NCBI GenBank assembly: GCA_964531325.1
Contig: CAZHCW010000007.1
Coordinates: 1 to 64,000, forward strand
Direction: 5' to 3'
Length of the DNA: 64,000 nt
Source: UTCHB3 sp964531325
GTDB taxonomy: Bacteria; Bacteroidota; Ignavibacteria; Ignavibacteriales; Ignavibacteriaceae
The position numbers were made by a program, and so were the translations under genes. This document shows positions 29,040 to 38,505 of this stretch, one piece after another. The notes under the pieces are model-generated. The model was not told where the DNA came from and made no database searches. It was given only the letters and a program-made list of their open reading frames with translations. Each line of letters starts with the position of its first letter. Position 1 is the stretch's first letter.

Positions 29040-32000
29040 CTACATCCCCACCATCACAAAAGCACCCCAATAGTAGGGTTGTGGGTATTTCTTCATTATT
29101 GTAAGTTGGGCATCTCTCAGAGACTGGTGCTTGTTCATTGTAGGTGAGTAATTCTTTATAAATTCTATCATCAGGTCACGGGTTGCGGTGTCATCCACTT
29201 TCCAGAGGCTCATCAGCACCGATTTCGCCCCTGCGCCAAAAAATCCTCTCTGAAGCCCAAATACTCCTTCTCCATTGTCAACTTCACCTAATCCTGTCTC
29301 ACAAGCCGAGAGGATCACAAGATCGGTGCCAAGGAGGTTCAACTGTGATGCTTCATATGCCGTTAATATTCCGTTCTCCTTGAAGTTATCTTTCTGTGTT
29401 TCATCTGAGTTCAGGAATGTCTCTGCTCCTGTCAGGAAGAGTCCGCTCCTCAAGAGAGGGTTCTCGACAGCTTTCTTAGTCTCCGTTCCCATGAAGTAAT
29501 TTTCTGTAAAGTCGGTCTTCGGTGAAGGTGCGAAGAATCCGTGTGTCGAGATCGAGAGCAGTCCCGGAGCTGAAACGCTTTTTATCTTGGATTCCGTTGC
29601 ATCATTGAACAGCCAGGAGCTCACTTCCCATCCCTTCTTTTTCAGGAGATCGCTTGTTACGGTCACTTCATCCTTTGTGCCGGGGAGAAGGACGATATTG
29701 TACTGTTTTATCTTTGAAGTGTTTACATAGACATCACGGCTCGTCTCGGTTCCTTCCTCTATCCCCATAATTGCGGTTAGACTGTCAAGCGAGAGGTCAT
29801 AGTTGGGGAAACCGGCAAGTACCGCCGTCTTGTTAGGGGTTGTTCCCTTTTTACCGCGAGCGATCTCATTGGCACTGGAGACATAGACAATATCATACTC
29901 TTCGATCAGGTATTTCCCCGTTGCCGGATTGCGCAGAGTATTGAAGTTTACCTTGTAGAATTCACCATCGAGGCTGAAGTAGACCCTCTTGATTCCCTTA
30001 AGATGAGATGCCATTGGGGCAAAGAGTTCAGTATAAAAATCCAATTCCTCCCTGTCTCCGAGTATGATAACATTATCGTCCTCCTGTTCATCATTTGAAG
30101 CAACCGCAAACTTGTTTCTGTTCAGCTCGTTCAGTTTGGGAATGATGAGCGTGTCGATCCTGTTCCCGTCCTTTAACTCGAAATATAAAGGTTCCTCCGA
30201 ATCACTCCTGGTGATGAAAACCCCGTACCTGGTTGTGTCTGTCCACCTTTTGTCATAAAGTCTGTACTTTACCAGATCAACAACCGCCTCGCCTGGTTTC
30301 AGGTTCTTTCGGACATCCTCCCATTTGAAGTCAGGGATCATTACAAAATCCTCGAAGGTGGATGACATGCGGGAGAGTTCCTTTTCCAGTGAATTCGCAA
30401 GTTCTTCAAGGGAGTCCAGATCAAATCCGGAGTTCTTCCTCTGCTCGATCGATTTTGAATAAAGGTTGTTGATCACCTGTCTGGTGGAAAGCCATTGATC
30501 ATAACCTGTCTTCAGTATTTCATCATTTGACGACAGTATAAAAGTTCTGGTATTGACCGAAGAATTTAATAATAAACCTTTTCTGAACATAAGGGTGTTT
30601 AGAATGGTTATTTTTTCGTGTTCGGGAATAAATGATAATGTTGACAGGAGTATTTCATAATTATGGTCAAATCTTTTTGAGAACATTGCCCTGTCAGATT
30701 CGCTAAGAACTGTAAATGTGGTTTTAAGATTATTTTTGATTACGGCAAGTGCTTCTTGCAATGGAAAGTACGCCTCTTTGTATTTATTTGTGGAGATGTA
30801 AAGTGATGCAAGATTATTTAAAGTTTCCGCGAGATAAAGATTTTTACTCCCCGGCACTTTTCTAAAGATATCCAAGGATTCTTGATACATTTGCTCGGCT
30901 TTTAAGTAGATCCCCATGGAGGCATAAAGTGTCGCAAGATTATTAAGACTCAAAGCATACTCGGGTTGATCGCCACCGTGTATTTTTTTTGTAATCGCCA
31001 TGGATTCTGTCAATATCGGCTCAGCTTTTGAATAATAACCAAGTGATTCATACAACACAGCAAGATTATTTAGACTTTTTGCATAGTCCGAATGATAAGT
31101 GCCAAGTGACTTTTTGTAGATCGCGAGAGATGTCTGATACATCTGCTCAGCATTTGAACTATTTCCCATCAAACGATATAGACCTGCGAGATTTTCAATG
31201 CTGGTCGCGTATTTAGGATGATCCGTACCGAATACTTTTCCAAAAATTTCCATCGATTCAGAGTACATTCTCTCAGCTTTTTCATAGTCGCCCATAAACC
31301 GGTACAATCCTGCGAGATTATTTAGACTTAACGCGTAATCGGGATGATTCGCCCCAACTGCTTTTTTGTTAACCTTTAGTGCTTCCAAGAAAATTGGCTC
31401 TGCTTGAGAGAAGTCCCCCATAGATTGGTACAATATGGCGAGTCCATTTAGGATTGCCGAATAATTTGTATTATCCTGACCCCATATAACTACAGAAACA
31501 ACAAGTGCTTCCTTATAGAGTGCCTCTGCTTTTGGATAATCTCCCATGGCTCTGTACACCTGAGCAAGTCCATTAAGGATTGAAGAATAATTAGCGTTGT
31601 AGATACCGTGCACTTTTTTCCAAAGATTTAATGCCTCAACATAATTTGCCTCTGCTCTGGAATAATTTCCCATAGTGACATATAAAAGTGCAAGATTTCC
31701 AAGGGTTGTAATATAGTCAGCATTTTCAACCCCCTTAATATTTTTTAAAACATTAAGGGACTCTTCATACATCTTCTCGGACAATGAATAATTTCCTAAA
31801 TCCAGATACAAATTTCCCAGATCACTGCATAACAATGAAAAGGGTTCAGATTGACCCCCTCTATATTTGATTTTGGCATTTTCAAGACAGTTCAAAGCTT
31901 CAGAATATTTGTTCTGGGAAACATATCCTTTGGCTGCAATAACATTAGCATAAATATAATATGTTTCAAATTTACCATACTTCTCATATTCTATGATAGC

Positions 32001-32156
32001 CTTTTCTGCGTACAAGATTTGACTATTAATATCTCCTGAGTGAAAAGCTTCAAAAGCCAAATCGATGTAATCATCAGCCGACTGAGAACTGATGGTAGTT
32101 GTGAAAAATATTATGAGTAGAAATGCAAATTTCAGTTTCATTTTGCTCTCTTTCAT
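29040..32156 (-). CDS. Exported TPR-CHAT protease
   Basis: 1038 aa. Signal peptide (LKFAFLLIIFFTTTISSQ); a second ATG six codons in is an equally possible start. Residues about 60-470 are roughly ten 42-aa TPR units of the kinesin-light-chain kind (NNLAxLYxxMGDYxKAExMY). The C-terminal CHAT domain (about 690-1038) has the catalytic His872 in STHGFF and Cys952 in SACETGLGEVDNGEGV, so it should be an active clan CD cysteine protease. It lies 45 bp downstream of an exported caspase on the same strand, so the two probably form an operon. The periplasmic location argues against a link with the CRISPR locus 10 kb away. Confidence 0.92.
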   Translation of the reverse strand: MKESKMKLKFAFLLIIFFTTTISSQSADDYIDLAFEAFHSGDINSQILYAEKAIIEYEKYGKFETYYIYANVIAAKGYVSQNKYSEALNCLENAKIKYRGGQSEPFSLLCSDLGNLYLDLGNYSLSEKMYEESLNVLKNIKGVENADYITTLGNLALLYVTMGNYSRAEANYVEALNLWKKVHGIYNANYSSILNGLAQVYRAMGDYPKAEALYKEALVVSVVIWGQDNTNYSAILNGLAILYQSMGDFSQAEPIFLEALKVNKKAVGANHPDYALSLNNLAGLYRFMGDYEKAERMYSESMEIFGKVFGTDHPKYATSIENLAGLYRLMGNSSNAEQMYQTSLAIYKKSLGTYHSDYAKSLNNLAVLYESLGYYSKAEPILTESMAITKKIHGGDQPEYALSLNNLATLYASMGIYLKAEQMYQESLDIFRKVPGSKNLYLAETLNNLASLYISTNKYKEAYFPLQEALAVIKNNLKTTFTVLSESDRAMFSKRFDHNYEILLSTLSFIPEHEKITILNTLMFRKGLLLNSSVNTRTFILSSNDEILKTGYDQWLSTRQVINNLYSKSIEQRKNSGFDLDSLEELANSLEKELSRMSSTFEDFVMIPDFKWEDVRKNLKPGEAVVDLVKYRLYDKRWTDTTRYGVFITRSDSEEPLYFELKDGNRIDTLIIPKLNELNRNKFAVASNDEQEDDNVIILGDREELDFYTELFAPMASHLKGIKRVYFSLDGEFYKVNFNTLRNPATGKYLIEEYDIVYVSSANEIARGKKGTTPNKTAVLAGFPNYDLSLDSLTAIMGIEEGTETSRDVYVNTSKIKQYNIVLLPGTKDEVTVTSDLLKKKGWEVSSWLFNDATESKIKSVSAPGLLSISTHGFFAPSPKTDFTENYFMGTETKKAVENPLLRSGLFLTGAETFLNSDETQKDNFKENGILTAYEASQLNLLGTDLVILSACETGLGEVDNGEGVFGLQRGFFGAGAKSVLMSLWKVDDTATRDLMIEFIKNYSPTMNKHQSLRDAQLTIMKKYPQPYYWGAFVMVGM

Positions 32157-32201
32157 TTATTTCTCTGAATTTCAATCTTTTATCATTTTGTAAGCTAATA
32201 A

Positions 32202-34190
32202 TTATTTCTTTTTTCTAATCAAAACTGTAAAAGTAGAAATCATCTCATCAGCGGGAGCAGTAATGCCCGACCTGTCAAGAATATTATCATCCATTTTAAT
32301 TATGTCTTCGAGGATAGAGGGTTTCCCTTTTTTTGTACCTGGATCACTGCCTCGCTCCTTCATGAAAGCGTACCTTAGATCAATCGGGGTACTCGAGGCG
32401 ATCACCTTAATCGTTGAAGAAGAAATGGGAATATCCGTCAGATTGGGAAATCTATAAATGAAGTTGGGGATTATAAACTCATCACCGGCATCAATAAAAT
32501 AGTTTGCGGGGTCTTCATTTAGCTTCATAAATGGGACAAAAAGGTCAAGGGTAGCATTATCATTAATATGAATAATGTTGAAATAAGCTTTGTAGATTCC
32601 CTCATTTTTTATTCTAAACAGAAAATAGTCGTCTTTTTTTACAGTTAATACCCCGTTTTGGAAGATATCTTCGAGCTTAAGAGTGTCAGTTATTTTTTTT
32701 GTTTTCTTGTCAAATTTCACAGGGATCAGCTCCAATATCAACCGGATATCTTCATTTCTAATGTCGAGGTTTTCAAACATCCTGGCTCGAGTGAATTCTA
32801 TGATACCTCTTTTAAGTTTTTTGAAATCTTTCTCTGAATCACAGATTATGGCCCCATTATCATTATCGATCACCCTGACATGACCTTCATTGGTAACTTT
32901 TATTATTCGAAGATCACTATCCCCATGATTGTTCGTAACTTTTATTGATTTGAATCTTGCAATTTCTTCAGTAAGGCGAGTGCGTAAAGAGTCCGTAATG
33001 TCGTCGTTGATCGAAACAGAAATATCAGTAAGGGCAATCGCGGTGGAAGCGACAAAACACCAATAGCTCTCGGGTAGGAAGTCCTCCGCCATGTTACCGC
33101 AAACGGCGATAGCTGAAAGAGGTGTAGAAGAGGATATTACTCCGTAGAATATGGGTTTTACTAAAGAGTTATTATGAGTTCCAGCCGGGTAGAAAGCCAC
33201 CTCTGAGTTTACTGTGATACCGGCGATTGTTCCTCCTGATATTTTGACCTCTTTTTTTATCAGGTCATATTCACTTATCGTGTAGTACTCAGGAGCCGGT
33301 ACCAGTTCCGAATTGAAGACCACCAGATCGAGACCGTCACCTTCAGCAACAGGGAATTGAAATCGTGCTATAGCGCGCATTATTGAATTAATCTCTGCAA
33401 AAAGAGAGCGGTATGTAGTTTCTTTCGAGGATATATTTGAGAGAACTTTGCTAAATGCATAGGAGAGTGATCCCATTCCATTATATTCAAAATTTTTCTC
33501 ATCGGCTCTTGACCCGGAGAAAACAATCATTGGAGCAAAATTCTCTGATCCTTGGGAAATCAGAGATTCTTTAAAAGTAATATCATCTTTCCCGGTAACA
33601 ACGGGAAATTCTCCCTCGTTGGTAAGCACATTTGAGATACCCCTTGAAGGTCTTTGATCCCCGCGTGTTCCTGATCCTGAGTAGCAGGCATCCAGCAGGA
33701 CAAGCACCTGACCTGATTTCCCTGCTTTAAGCCTGACCCCGTCAAGATACTTTCCCAGTTCGTCATCCCTGAGATGCTCTTCACCCTTATATGTGTCAGA
33801 GAGGTAGGCTTCGGCCCCATAACAACAAATACTCTCATCGATACCGTCAGGCTCGTCGCCGTTATCATCAGGAATTCCCTGACCATGCGAAGCGAAATGA
33901 ATTACTATAATATCCCCTGGTTTTGAGTCATTTTTTAATTTTTTCAATTCATCGAGGATTTTGAGCCGGGTGGCTTGTTCGTTTTTAAGTATTCTGAAAT
34001 CTGTGAAACCCTGGGTTTCAAGTGCGGATTTAATCAATTGGATATCATTTTCGGAAGATATCGGTCTCAAGTGTTCGTATTTGCCGATAGCAATTATCAG
34101 GCAGCGTTTATTTGACTGAGATTGTGGTATTAGGGCGGTATTATAAATTAGTAAGATAAAAACGATTAAGTTTAGATGACGAAACTTCAT
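32202..34190 (-). CDS. Exported caspase-family protease with C-terminal DUF4384-like domain
   Basis: 662 aa with an N-terminal signal peptide. The caspase p20-like domain (about 28-270) has LIIAIGKYEHL, His102 in FASHGQG and Cys169 in LLDACYSGSG, plus an acidic segment DNGDEPDGIDE that is typical of bacterial metacaspase-like enzymes. The C-terminal part (about 490-650) resembles DUF4384, a domain often found after bacterial caspases. It precedes the TPR-CHAT gene by 45 bp. The 248 bp upstream (34191-34438) are AT-rich with no feature recognised. Confidence 0.9.
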   Translation of the reverse strand: MKFRHLNLIVFILLIYNTALIPQSQSNKRCLIIAIGKYEHLRPISSENDIQLIKSALETQGFTDFRILKNEQATRLKILDELKKLKNDSKPGDIIVIHFASHGQGIPDDNGDEPDGIDESICCYGAEAYLSDTYKGEEHLRDDELGKYLDGVRLKAGKSGQVLVLLDACYSGSGTRGDQRPSRGISNVLTNEGEFPVVTGKDDITFKESLISQGSENFAPMIVFSGSRADEKNFEYNGMGSLSYAFSKVLSNISSKETTYRSLFAEINSIMRAIARFQFPVAEGDGLDLVVFNSELVPAPEYYTISEYDLIKKEVKISGGTIAGITVNSEVAFYPAGTHNNSLVKPIFYGVISSSTPLSAIAVCGNMAEDFLPESYWCFVASTAIALTDISVSINDDITDSLRTRLTEEIARFKSIKVTNNHGDSDLRIIKVTNEGHVRVIDNDNGAIICDSEKDFKKLKRGIIEFTRARMFENLDIRNEDIRLILELIPVKFDKKTKKITDTLKLEDIFQNGVLTVKKDDYFLFRIKNEGIYKAYFNIIHINDNATLDLFVPFMKLNEDPANYFIDAGDEFIIPNFIYRFPNLTDIPISSSTIKVIASSTPIDLRYAFMKERGSDPGTKKGKPSILEDIIKMDDNILDRSGITAPADEMISTFTVLIRKKK

Positions 34191-34438
34191 TGCGTTGCCT
34201 CAAATATTCTATTAAATGTCAATACTTATATATTTTATTTGGAAAGATTGTTCCGTTGATGGATTCAAAAGGTTGATATTACAAGATTTATTTCCCGAGC
34301 TTTGCTGTAACACTTTAGCGAATCAGGATTTTAGAGCAAGTAATCAAATCGCATAACAGTTTCATGGAAAACAACCGGTGTGCAAAGTTTTATTTTAATC
34401 ACTAACCATAAAAATAATAAATATTAAACTTCTAAGCC

Positions 34439-35197
34439 CTATTCCGAAAAGAATTCTCCTGATTGGAAGTTGTCGAGAGCCATTTTGGCAGCGACCTGCT
34501 CGGCTGATTTTTTGTTTCTGCCTGTGCCTTCTCCAAGGACATGCAAACCGGCTGACACTCTTACGGTGAAAATTCTTTCGTGTTCGGGGCCTGTTTCGTC
34601 CACTACATAATACCGGGGCAGTTCCACTTTTTTCTTCTGGATCAGTTCAAGAAGCTGGCTTTTGTAGTTTTCATCGGTGACATGTACACCTTTGGTGAGA
34701 CCCGGTTCGAGGATATATTTATGAATAAAATCCTTGGTTACGGCAAATCCATATTCGGTGTAAACCACACCAATTAAAGCCTCAAGAGCATCAGCAAGAA
34801 TCGATTTTATTCCTACCGATTTACCGCTTACAAGATCTTCCTGAATAAATAGAAATTGATAAAGATTTATTCCCTGTGCCACTTCAAAAAGATTGTTTTT
34901 GTTCACAAGGTTCGATCTCATTTTGGTGAGGACTCCTTCGTTGGTTTTTGGAAACATTTCGAAGAGAGTTTCGGCTGTAATCATTCCGAGTACTGCATCA
35001 CCAAGAAATTCGAGTCTCTCGTTTGAGACTTTAAATTTACCCTGGTCGAGAGCAGAGCGGTGGGTAAGGGCTTCGATGAATCTGTCGGGATTAGTAATCT
35101 TTTTCCCGATAAGTTCTTCAAGTTTTTTAAAGTCTTTTCTTTTGAGCAGTTTTTTCTGCTCAAGTCTTCTAAAATAATCGCGAACAAAGCCAAACAA
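34439..35197 (-). CDS. rnc: Ribonuclease III
   Basis: 252 aa. It has the RNase III signature NERLEFLGDAVLG with the catalytic Glu and Asp, a second catalytic part ILADALEALIG, and a C-terminal double-stranded RNA binding domain (KSQLLELIQKK, then GRNKKSAEQVAAKMAL). It processes rRNA and other structured RNAs. The start is TTG (35197-35195), 2 bp after the fabF stop, so it is the last gene of the fatty acid cluster. It could also process pre-crRNA or other duplexes, but nothing here shows that. Confidence 0.96.
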   Translation of the reverse strand: MFGFVRDYFRRLEQKKLLKRKDFKKLEELIGKKITNPDRFIEALTHRSALDQGKFKVSNERLEFLGDAVLGMITAETLFEMFPKTNEGVLTKMRSNLVNKNNLFEVAQGINLYQFLFIQEDLVSGKSVGIKSILADALEALIGVVYTEYGFAVTKDFIHKYILEPGLTKGVHVTDENYKSQLLELIQKKKVELPRYYVVDETGPEHERIFTVRVSAGLHVLGEGTGRNKKSAEQVAAKMALDNFQSGEFFSE

Positions 35198-35199
35198 AA

Positions 35200-36447
35200 C
35201 TACACCTCTATTTTCTTAAAGAGGAGAGAAGCGTTATGCCCGCCAAACCCGAAGGTGTTGCTGATGGCATAATCAACTTTACGCTTAATTGCGACTTTTG
35301 GCGTATAAAAGAGATCACACTCGGGATCGGGTGTATCAAGATTGATGGTAGGGGGGATAATGTCATTTTTTACTGCAAGAATAGTAGCCACAGCTTCAAT
35401 TGCACCGGCAGCACCAAGAAGATGACCGGTCATCGATTTAACTGAAGAGATGGCAAGTTCGTATGCATGTTTACCAAAAACTGTTTTAATTGCCTTGGTT
35501 TCAGTTTTGTCGTTTAATGGAGTTGAAGTTCCATGAGCATTGATGTAATCAATTTGGTTCAGGTCAATTCCTGCATCACGAATACATTCTTTCATAGCTC
35601 TAACGGCACCGTCTCCATCAGGGTCTGGGGCAGTCATGTGGAACGCATCGCCGGTGAGACCAATACCACAAATCTCTGCGTAGATTTTTGCACCCCGTTT
35701 TACAGCGTGTTCATATTCTTCGAGAATAAGGGCACCGGAACCTTCACCAAGTACAAATCCGTTTCTGTCTTTATCAAACGGGCGGCTTGCTTCCTTAAAT
35801 CTGTCGTTCCATGTTGAGATTGCACGCATGGCACCAAAACCACCAATTCCCAGCTCAGTAGCTGCTGCTTCAGCACCTCCACAGATCATCGCATCGGCAG
35901 TGCCGCGTTGAATCAACATAAAAGCATCTGCGATGGCATGTGAAGAAGTTGCGCAGGCGGAAGTGGTTGAGTAATTGGGACCTTTGAGTCCAAACTTAAT
36001 GGAGATATGTCCCCCGGCGATATCTGCTATCATCATCGTTACGAAGAAGGGGGAAATTTTCTTTGGGGAATTATCGTTATAATAGATTAGAAACTGGTTC
36101 TCGAGAGATTTGAGCCCGCCGATGCCACTCCCAAAAATAACGCCGAATCTGTCGGGGTCGTAAGAACCTGTGGCAAAACCTGCATCTTCCATAGCTTGAG
36201 TTGCTGATGCCAGAGCATAAACTGAGAAATTGTCGATCCTTTTTAGGTTTTTAAAATCGACATAGAGTTCAGGTTTAAAGTCCTTAACTTCGGCAGCAAA
36301 TTTAGTGTCGAAATTAGTAGTGTCAAATTTTGTAATGAGCTCGACACCGTTTTTTCCCGTGAGGAGTCCACTCCAATATTCTTGAAGATTGTTTCCGATG
36401 GGGGTTACCGCACCAAGCCCGGTAACAACTACCCGTCTGTTATTCAT
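35200..36447 (-). CDS. fabF: 3-oxoacyl-ACP synthase II (FabF)
   Basis: 415 aa. The catalytic Cys is in TTSACATSSHA, the two His are in NAHGTSTPLNDKTE and MTGHLLGAAGA, and the N-terminus VVVTGLGAVTPIGN is typical. It condenses malonyl-ACP with growing acyl-ACP in fatty acid elongation. It follows acpP by 72 bp within the cluster. Confidence 0.98.
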   Translation of the reverse strand: MNNRRVVVTGLGAVTPIGNNLQEYWSGLLTGKNGVELITKFDTTNFDTKFAAEVKDFKPELYVDFKNLKRIDNFSVYALASATQAMEDAGFATGSYDPDRFGVIFGSGIGGLKSLENQFLIYYNDNSPKKISPFFVTMMIADIAGGHISIKFGLKGPNYSTTSACATSSHAIADAFMLIQRGTADAMICGGAEAAATELGIGGFGAMRAISTWNDRFKEASRPFDKDRNGFVLGEGSGALILEEYEHAVKRGAKIYAEICGIGLTGDAFHMTAPDPDGDGAVRAMKECIRDAGIDLNQIDYINAHGTSTPLNDKTETKAIKTVFGKHAYELAISSVKSMTGHLLGAAGAIEAVATILAVKNDIIPPTINLDTPDPECDLFYTPKVAIKRKVDYAISNTFGFGGHNASLLFKKIEV

Positions 36448-36519
36448 GGGTTAGAACCTGGGGAAAAGGTAAAGCCGGGTTGGGAGTTATTGATAACGAC
36501 CTTCACCCGGCAAATAAAA

Positions 36520-36759
36520 TTACTTTTTGCTTGTTTCTTCTTTGATGAAGGCAAGAGCTGCGCCAACAGTATCAAGTTTTTCAACCTGATCTTCCGGTGC
36601 TGAGATACCAAATTCTGTCTCGAAAGCCATGAAAAGTTCCATAAGATCGAGTGAATCTGCCTGAAGATCGTTTCTGAAGCTTGCTTCAGGGGTAATCTGT
36701 GATTCTTCTACACCAAGTTTATCTTGAACAATTTGATTGAATTTTGATTCAATGTCCAT
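36520..36759 (-). CDS. acpP: Acyl carrier protein
   Basis: 79 aa, acidic. Ser36 in the DSLDLMELF motif takes the 4'-phosphopantetheine arm. The C-terminal half FGISAPEDQVEKLDTVG is typical. It carries acyl chains through fatty acid synthesis and lies between fabG and fabF. Confidence 0.98.
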   Translation of the reverse strand: MDIESKFNQIVQDKLGVEESQITPEASFRNDLQADSLDLMELFMAFETEFGISAPEDQVEKLDTVGAALAFIKEETSKK

Positions 36760-36795
36760 TATTTACTCCTATTTGTTAAGTTAATAATAAAAAAT

Positions 36796-37548
36796 TTACA
36801 TCGTCATTCCGCCATCGACGGCAATAACCTGACCGGTTATATAGTCAGCGGCAGGTGAAAGGAGAAAAGCGACAGTTTTTGCCACATGAGAAGATTCACC
36901 AAGAGCTTTTAGCGGTATGTGATTTAATAATTCCTGTTTTATCTCGTCTTTGAGCTTAGCAGTCATGTCAGTTTGGATAAAACCGGGAGCCACAGCGTTG
37001 CAGGTTATATTCCTTGACGCAACTTCTTTGGCTATCGATTTTGTAAAACCTATCATCCCGGCTTTGCTGGCGGCATAGTTTGCCTGCCCTGCGTTTCCGG
37101 TGATACCCACAACCGAAGAGATGTTCACGATTCTTCCAAATCTTTGTGACATCATCGGTTTTATTACAGCTTTAGTATAATTAAAAACACTTTTAAGATT
37201 TGCGTCGAGCACATCGGTAAAATCGATTTCTTTCATCATCATGAGAAATTTATCGCGAGTGATCCCGGCGTTGTTGACGAGGAAGTCGCACCCGCCGAGG
37301 TTTTGAAGTGTAAAATCGACGGCTTTTTGAGCATCATCAAAACTTGCGGCATCCGCTTTAAAACCGAGCACTTTTCTGCCAAGGGCAGCTTGCTCAGTTT
37401 CAATAACTTTTGCAGCTTCGTCAGAAGACTGGTAAGTAAAAACAACAGAACAGCCCAAGGCTGCCAGTTCTTCAACTATCGATTTTCCTATGCCGCGGGA
37501 GCCTCCCGTTACAATAGCTCTCTTATCTTTTAAATCTGTCATATTCAA
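36796..37548 (-). CDS. fabG: 3-oxoacyl-ACP reductase (FabG)
   Basis: 250 aa short-chain dehydrogenase. NADPH site TGGSRGIGKSI, NNAGITRD, catalytic Ser in NISSVVG and the YAASKAG Tyr-Lys pair are all present, with the FabG C-terminus YITGQVIAVDGGMTM. It reduces 3-oxoacyl-ACP in each elongation cycle. The ORF begins MNMTDLKDK; the third codon (ATG) is an alternative start. Confidence 0.97.
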   Translation of the reverse strand: MNMTDLKDKRAIVTGGSRGIGKSIVEELAALGCSVVFTYQSSDEAAKVIETEQAALGRKVLGFKADAASFDDAQKAVDFTLQNLGGCDFLVNNAGITRDKFLMMMKEIDFTDVLDANLKSVFNYTKAVIKPMMSQRFGRIVNISSVVGITGNAGQANYAASKAGMIGFTKSIAKEVASRNITCNAVAPGFIQTDMTAKLKDEIKQELLNHIPLKALGESSHVAKTVAFLLSPAADYITGQVIAVDGGMTM

Positions 37549-37589
37549 TCTGAAAATATATCAAATATTAGTTAATAATGAATATAAGG

Positions 37590-38504
37590 CTACAAATATT
37601 TTTCAATATCTGCAAATTTATCGATCCCTGAGGTAACAACCGCAGGATTTATTCGTTTTACCAATCCTTGCAGAACACGACCGGGGCCCACCTCCACAAA
37701 TTCGTCAAATCCATCTGCAATCATATTCCTGATGGTGTCTTCCCACATCACGGGGGCGGTCACTTGTAAAAAGAGATTTTGTTTAATTTCTTCTTTCTCT
37801 TTTTCAGGTTTCCCTGTCACATTTGCATAAACGGGGAATTTAGCATCATAAAAATTGACTGAATCGAGTTTTAATTTGAGTTGGTCTTTTGCCGACTGCA
37901 TCAATGGGGAGTGGAATGCTCCTGAGACAACAAGTTGTGAAACGAGGCGAGCCTTTGCGGCTTTTGCAAGTTCCATTCCCCTAAGCACACCGGCAACACT
38001 ACCAGAGATAACGATCTGACCCGGAGAATTAAAATTTGCGCACTGCACAATTCCTTCTGCAGATGCTTCGGCACAAATGTTTTCAAGAGTTTCTCTGTCG
38101 AGTCCAATCACAGCAGCCATTGTTCCGGGGAAATCGGTTCCTGCCTGTTGCATTGCCTGTCCTCTATATCTGACAAGCTGAACCGCATCGTAATACTGAA
38201 TTGCGCCACAGGCTACGAGAGCTGAATATTCACCGAGTGAATGTCCCGCTGCTCCTTCAAAATCGAGTCTTCTAAGAAGAGATGCCAGCACCACGCTATG
38301 AACAAAAATGGCAGGTTGGGTATATTCAGTTTGTTTAAGTTCTTCTTCGGGACCGTTAAACATAATATGAGAGAGGGGAACGCCAAGAGCAGCGTCGGCT
38401 GTTTTGATCATTTCCTTTGCTTCAACTGAATTTTCGTAGAGATCGCTTGCCATCCCTACATACTGCGAGCCCTGTCCGGGGAAAAGAAGCGCTCTTTTTG
38501 CCAT
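37590..38504 (-). CDS. fabD: Malonyl-CoA:ACP transacylase (FabD)
   Basis: 304 aa. LFPGQGSQYVGM at the N-terminus, the active Ser in GHSLGEYSAL, the substrate Arg in VRYRGQAMQ and the catalytic His in SGAFHSPLM. It loads malonyl groups on ACP. It starts 1 bp after the fabH stop. Confidence 0.97.
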   Translation of the reverse strand: MAKRALLFPGQGSQYVGMASDLYENSVEAKEMIKTADAALGVPLSHIMFNGPEEELKQTEYTQPAIFVHSVVLASLLRRLDFEGAAGHSLGEYSALVACGAIQYYDAVQLVRYRGQAMQQAGTDFPGTMAAVIGLDRETLENICAEASAEGIVQCANFNSPGQIVISGSVAGVLRGMELAKAAKARLVSQLVVSGAFHSPLMQSAKDQLKLKLDSVNFYDAKFPVYANVTGKPEKEKEEIKQNLFLQVTAPVMWEDTIRNMIADGFDEFVEVGPGRVLQGLVKRINPAVVTSGIDKFADIEKYL

Positions 38505-38505
38505 A

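Noticed and set aside
29040..32156. TPR-CHAT as a partner of the CRISPR system (Craspase-like)
   Set aside because: It has a signal peptide, is 10 kb away behind the fatty acid cluster and pairs with a caspase instead; no gRAMP gene is present.
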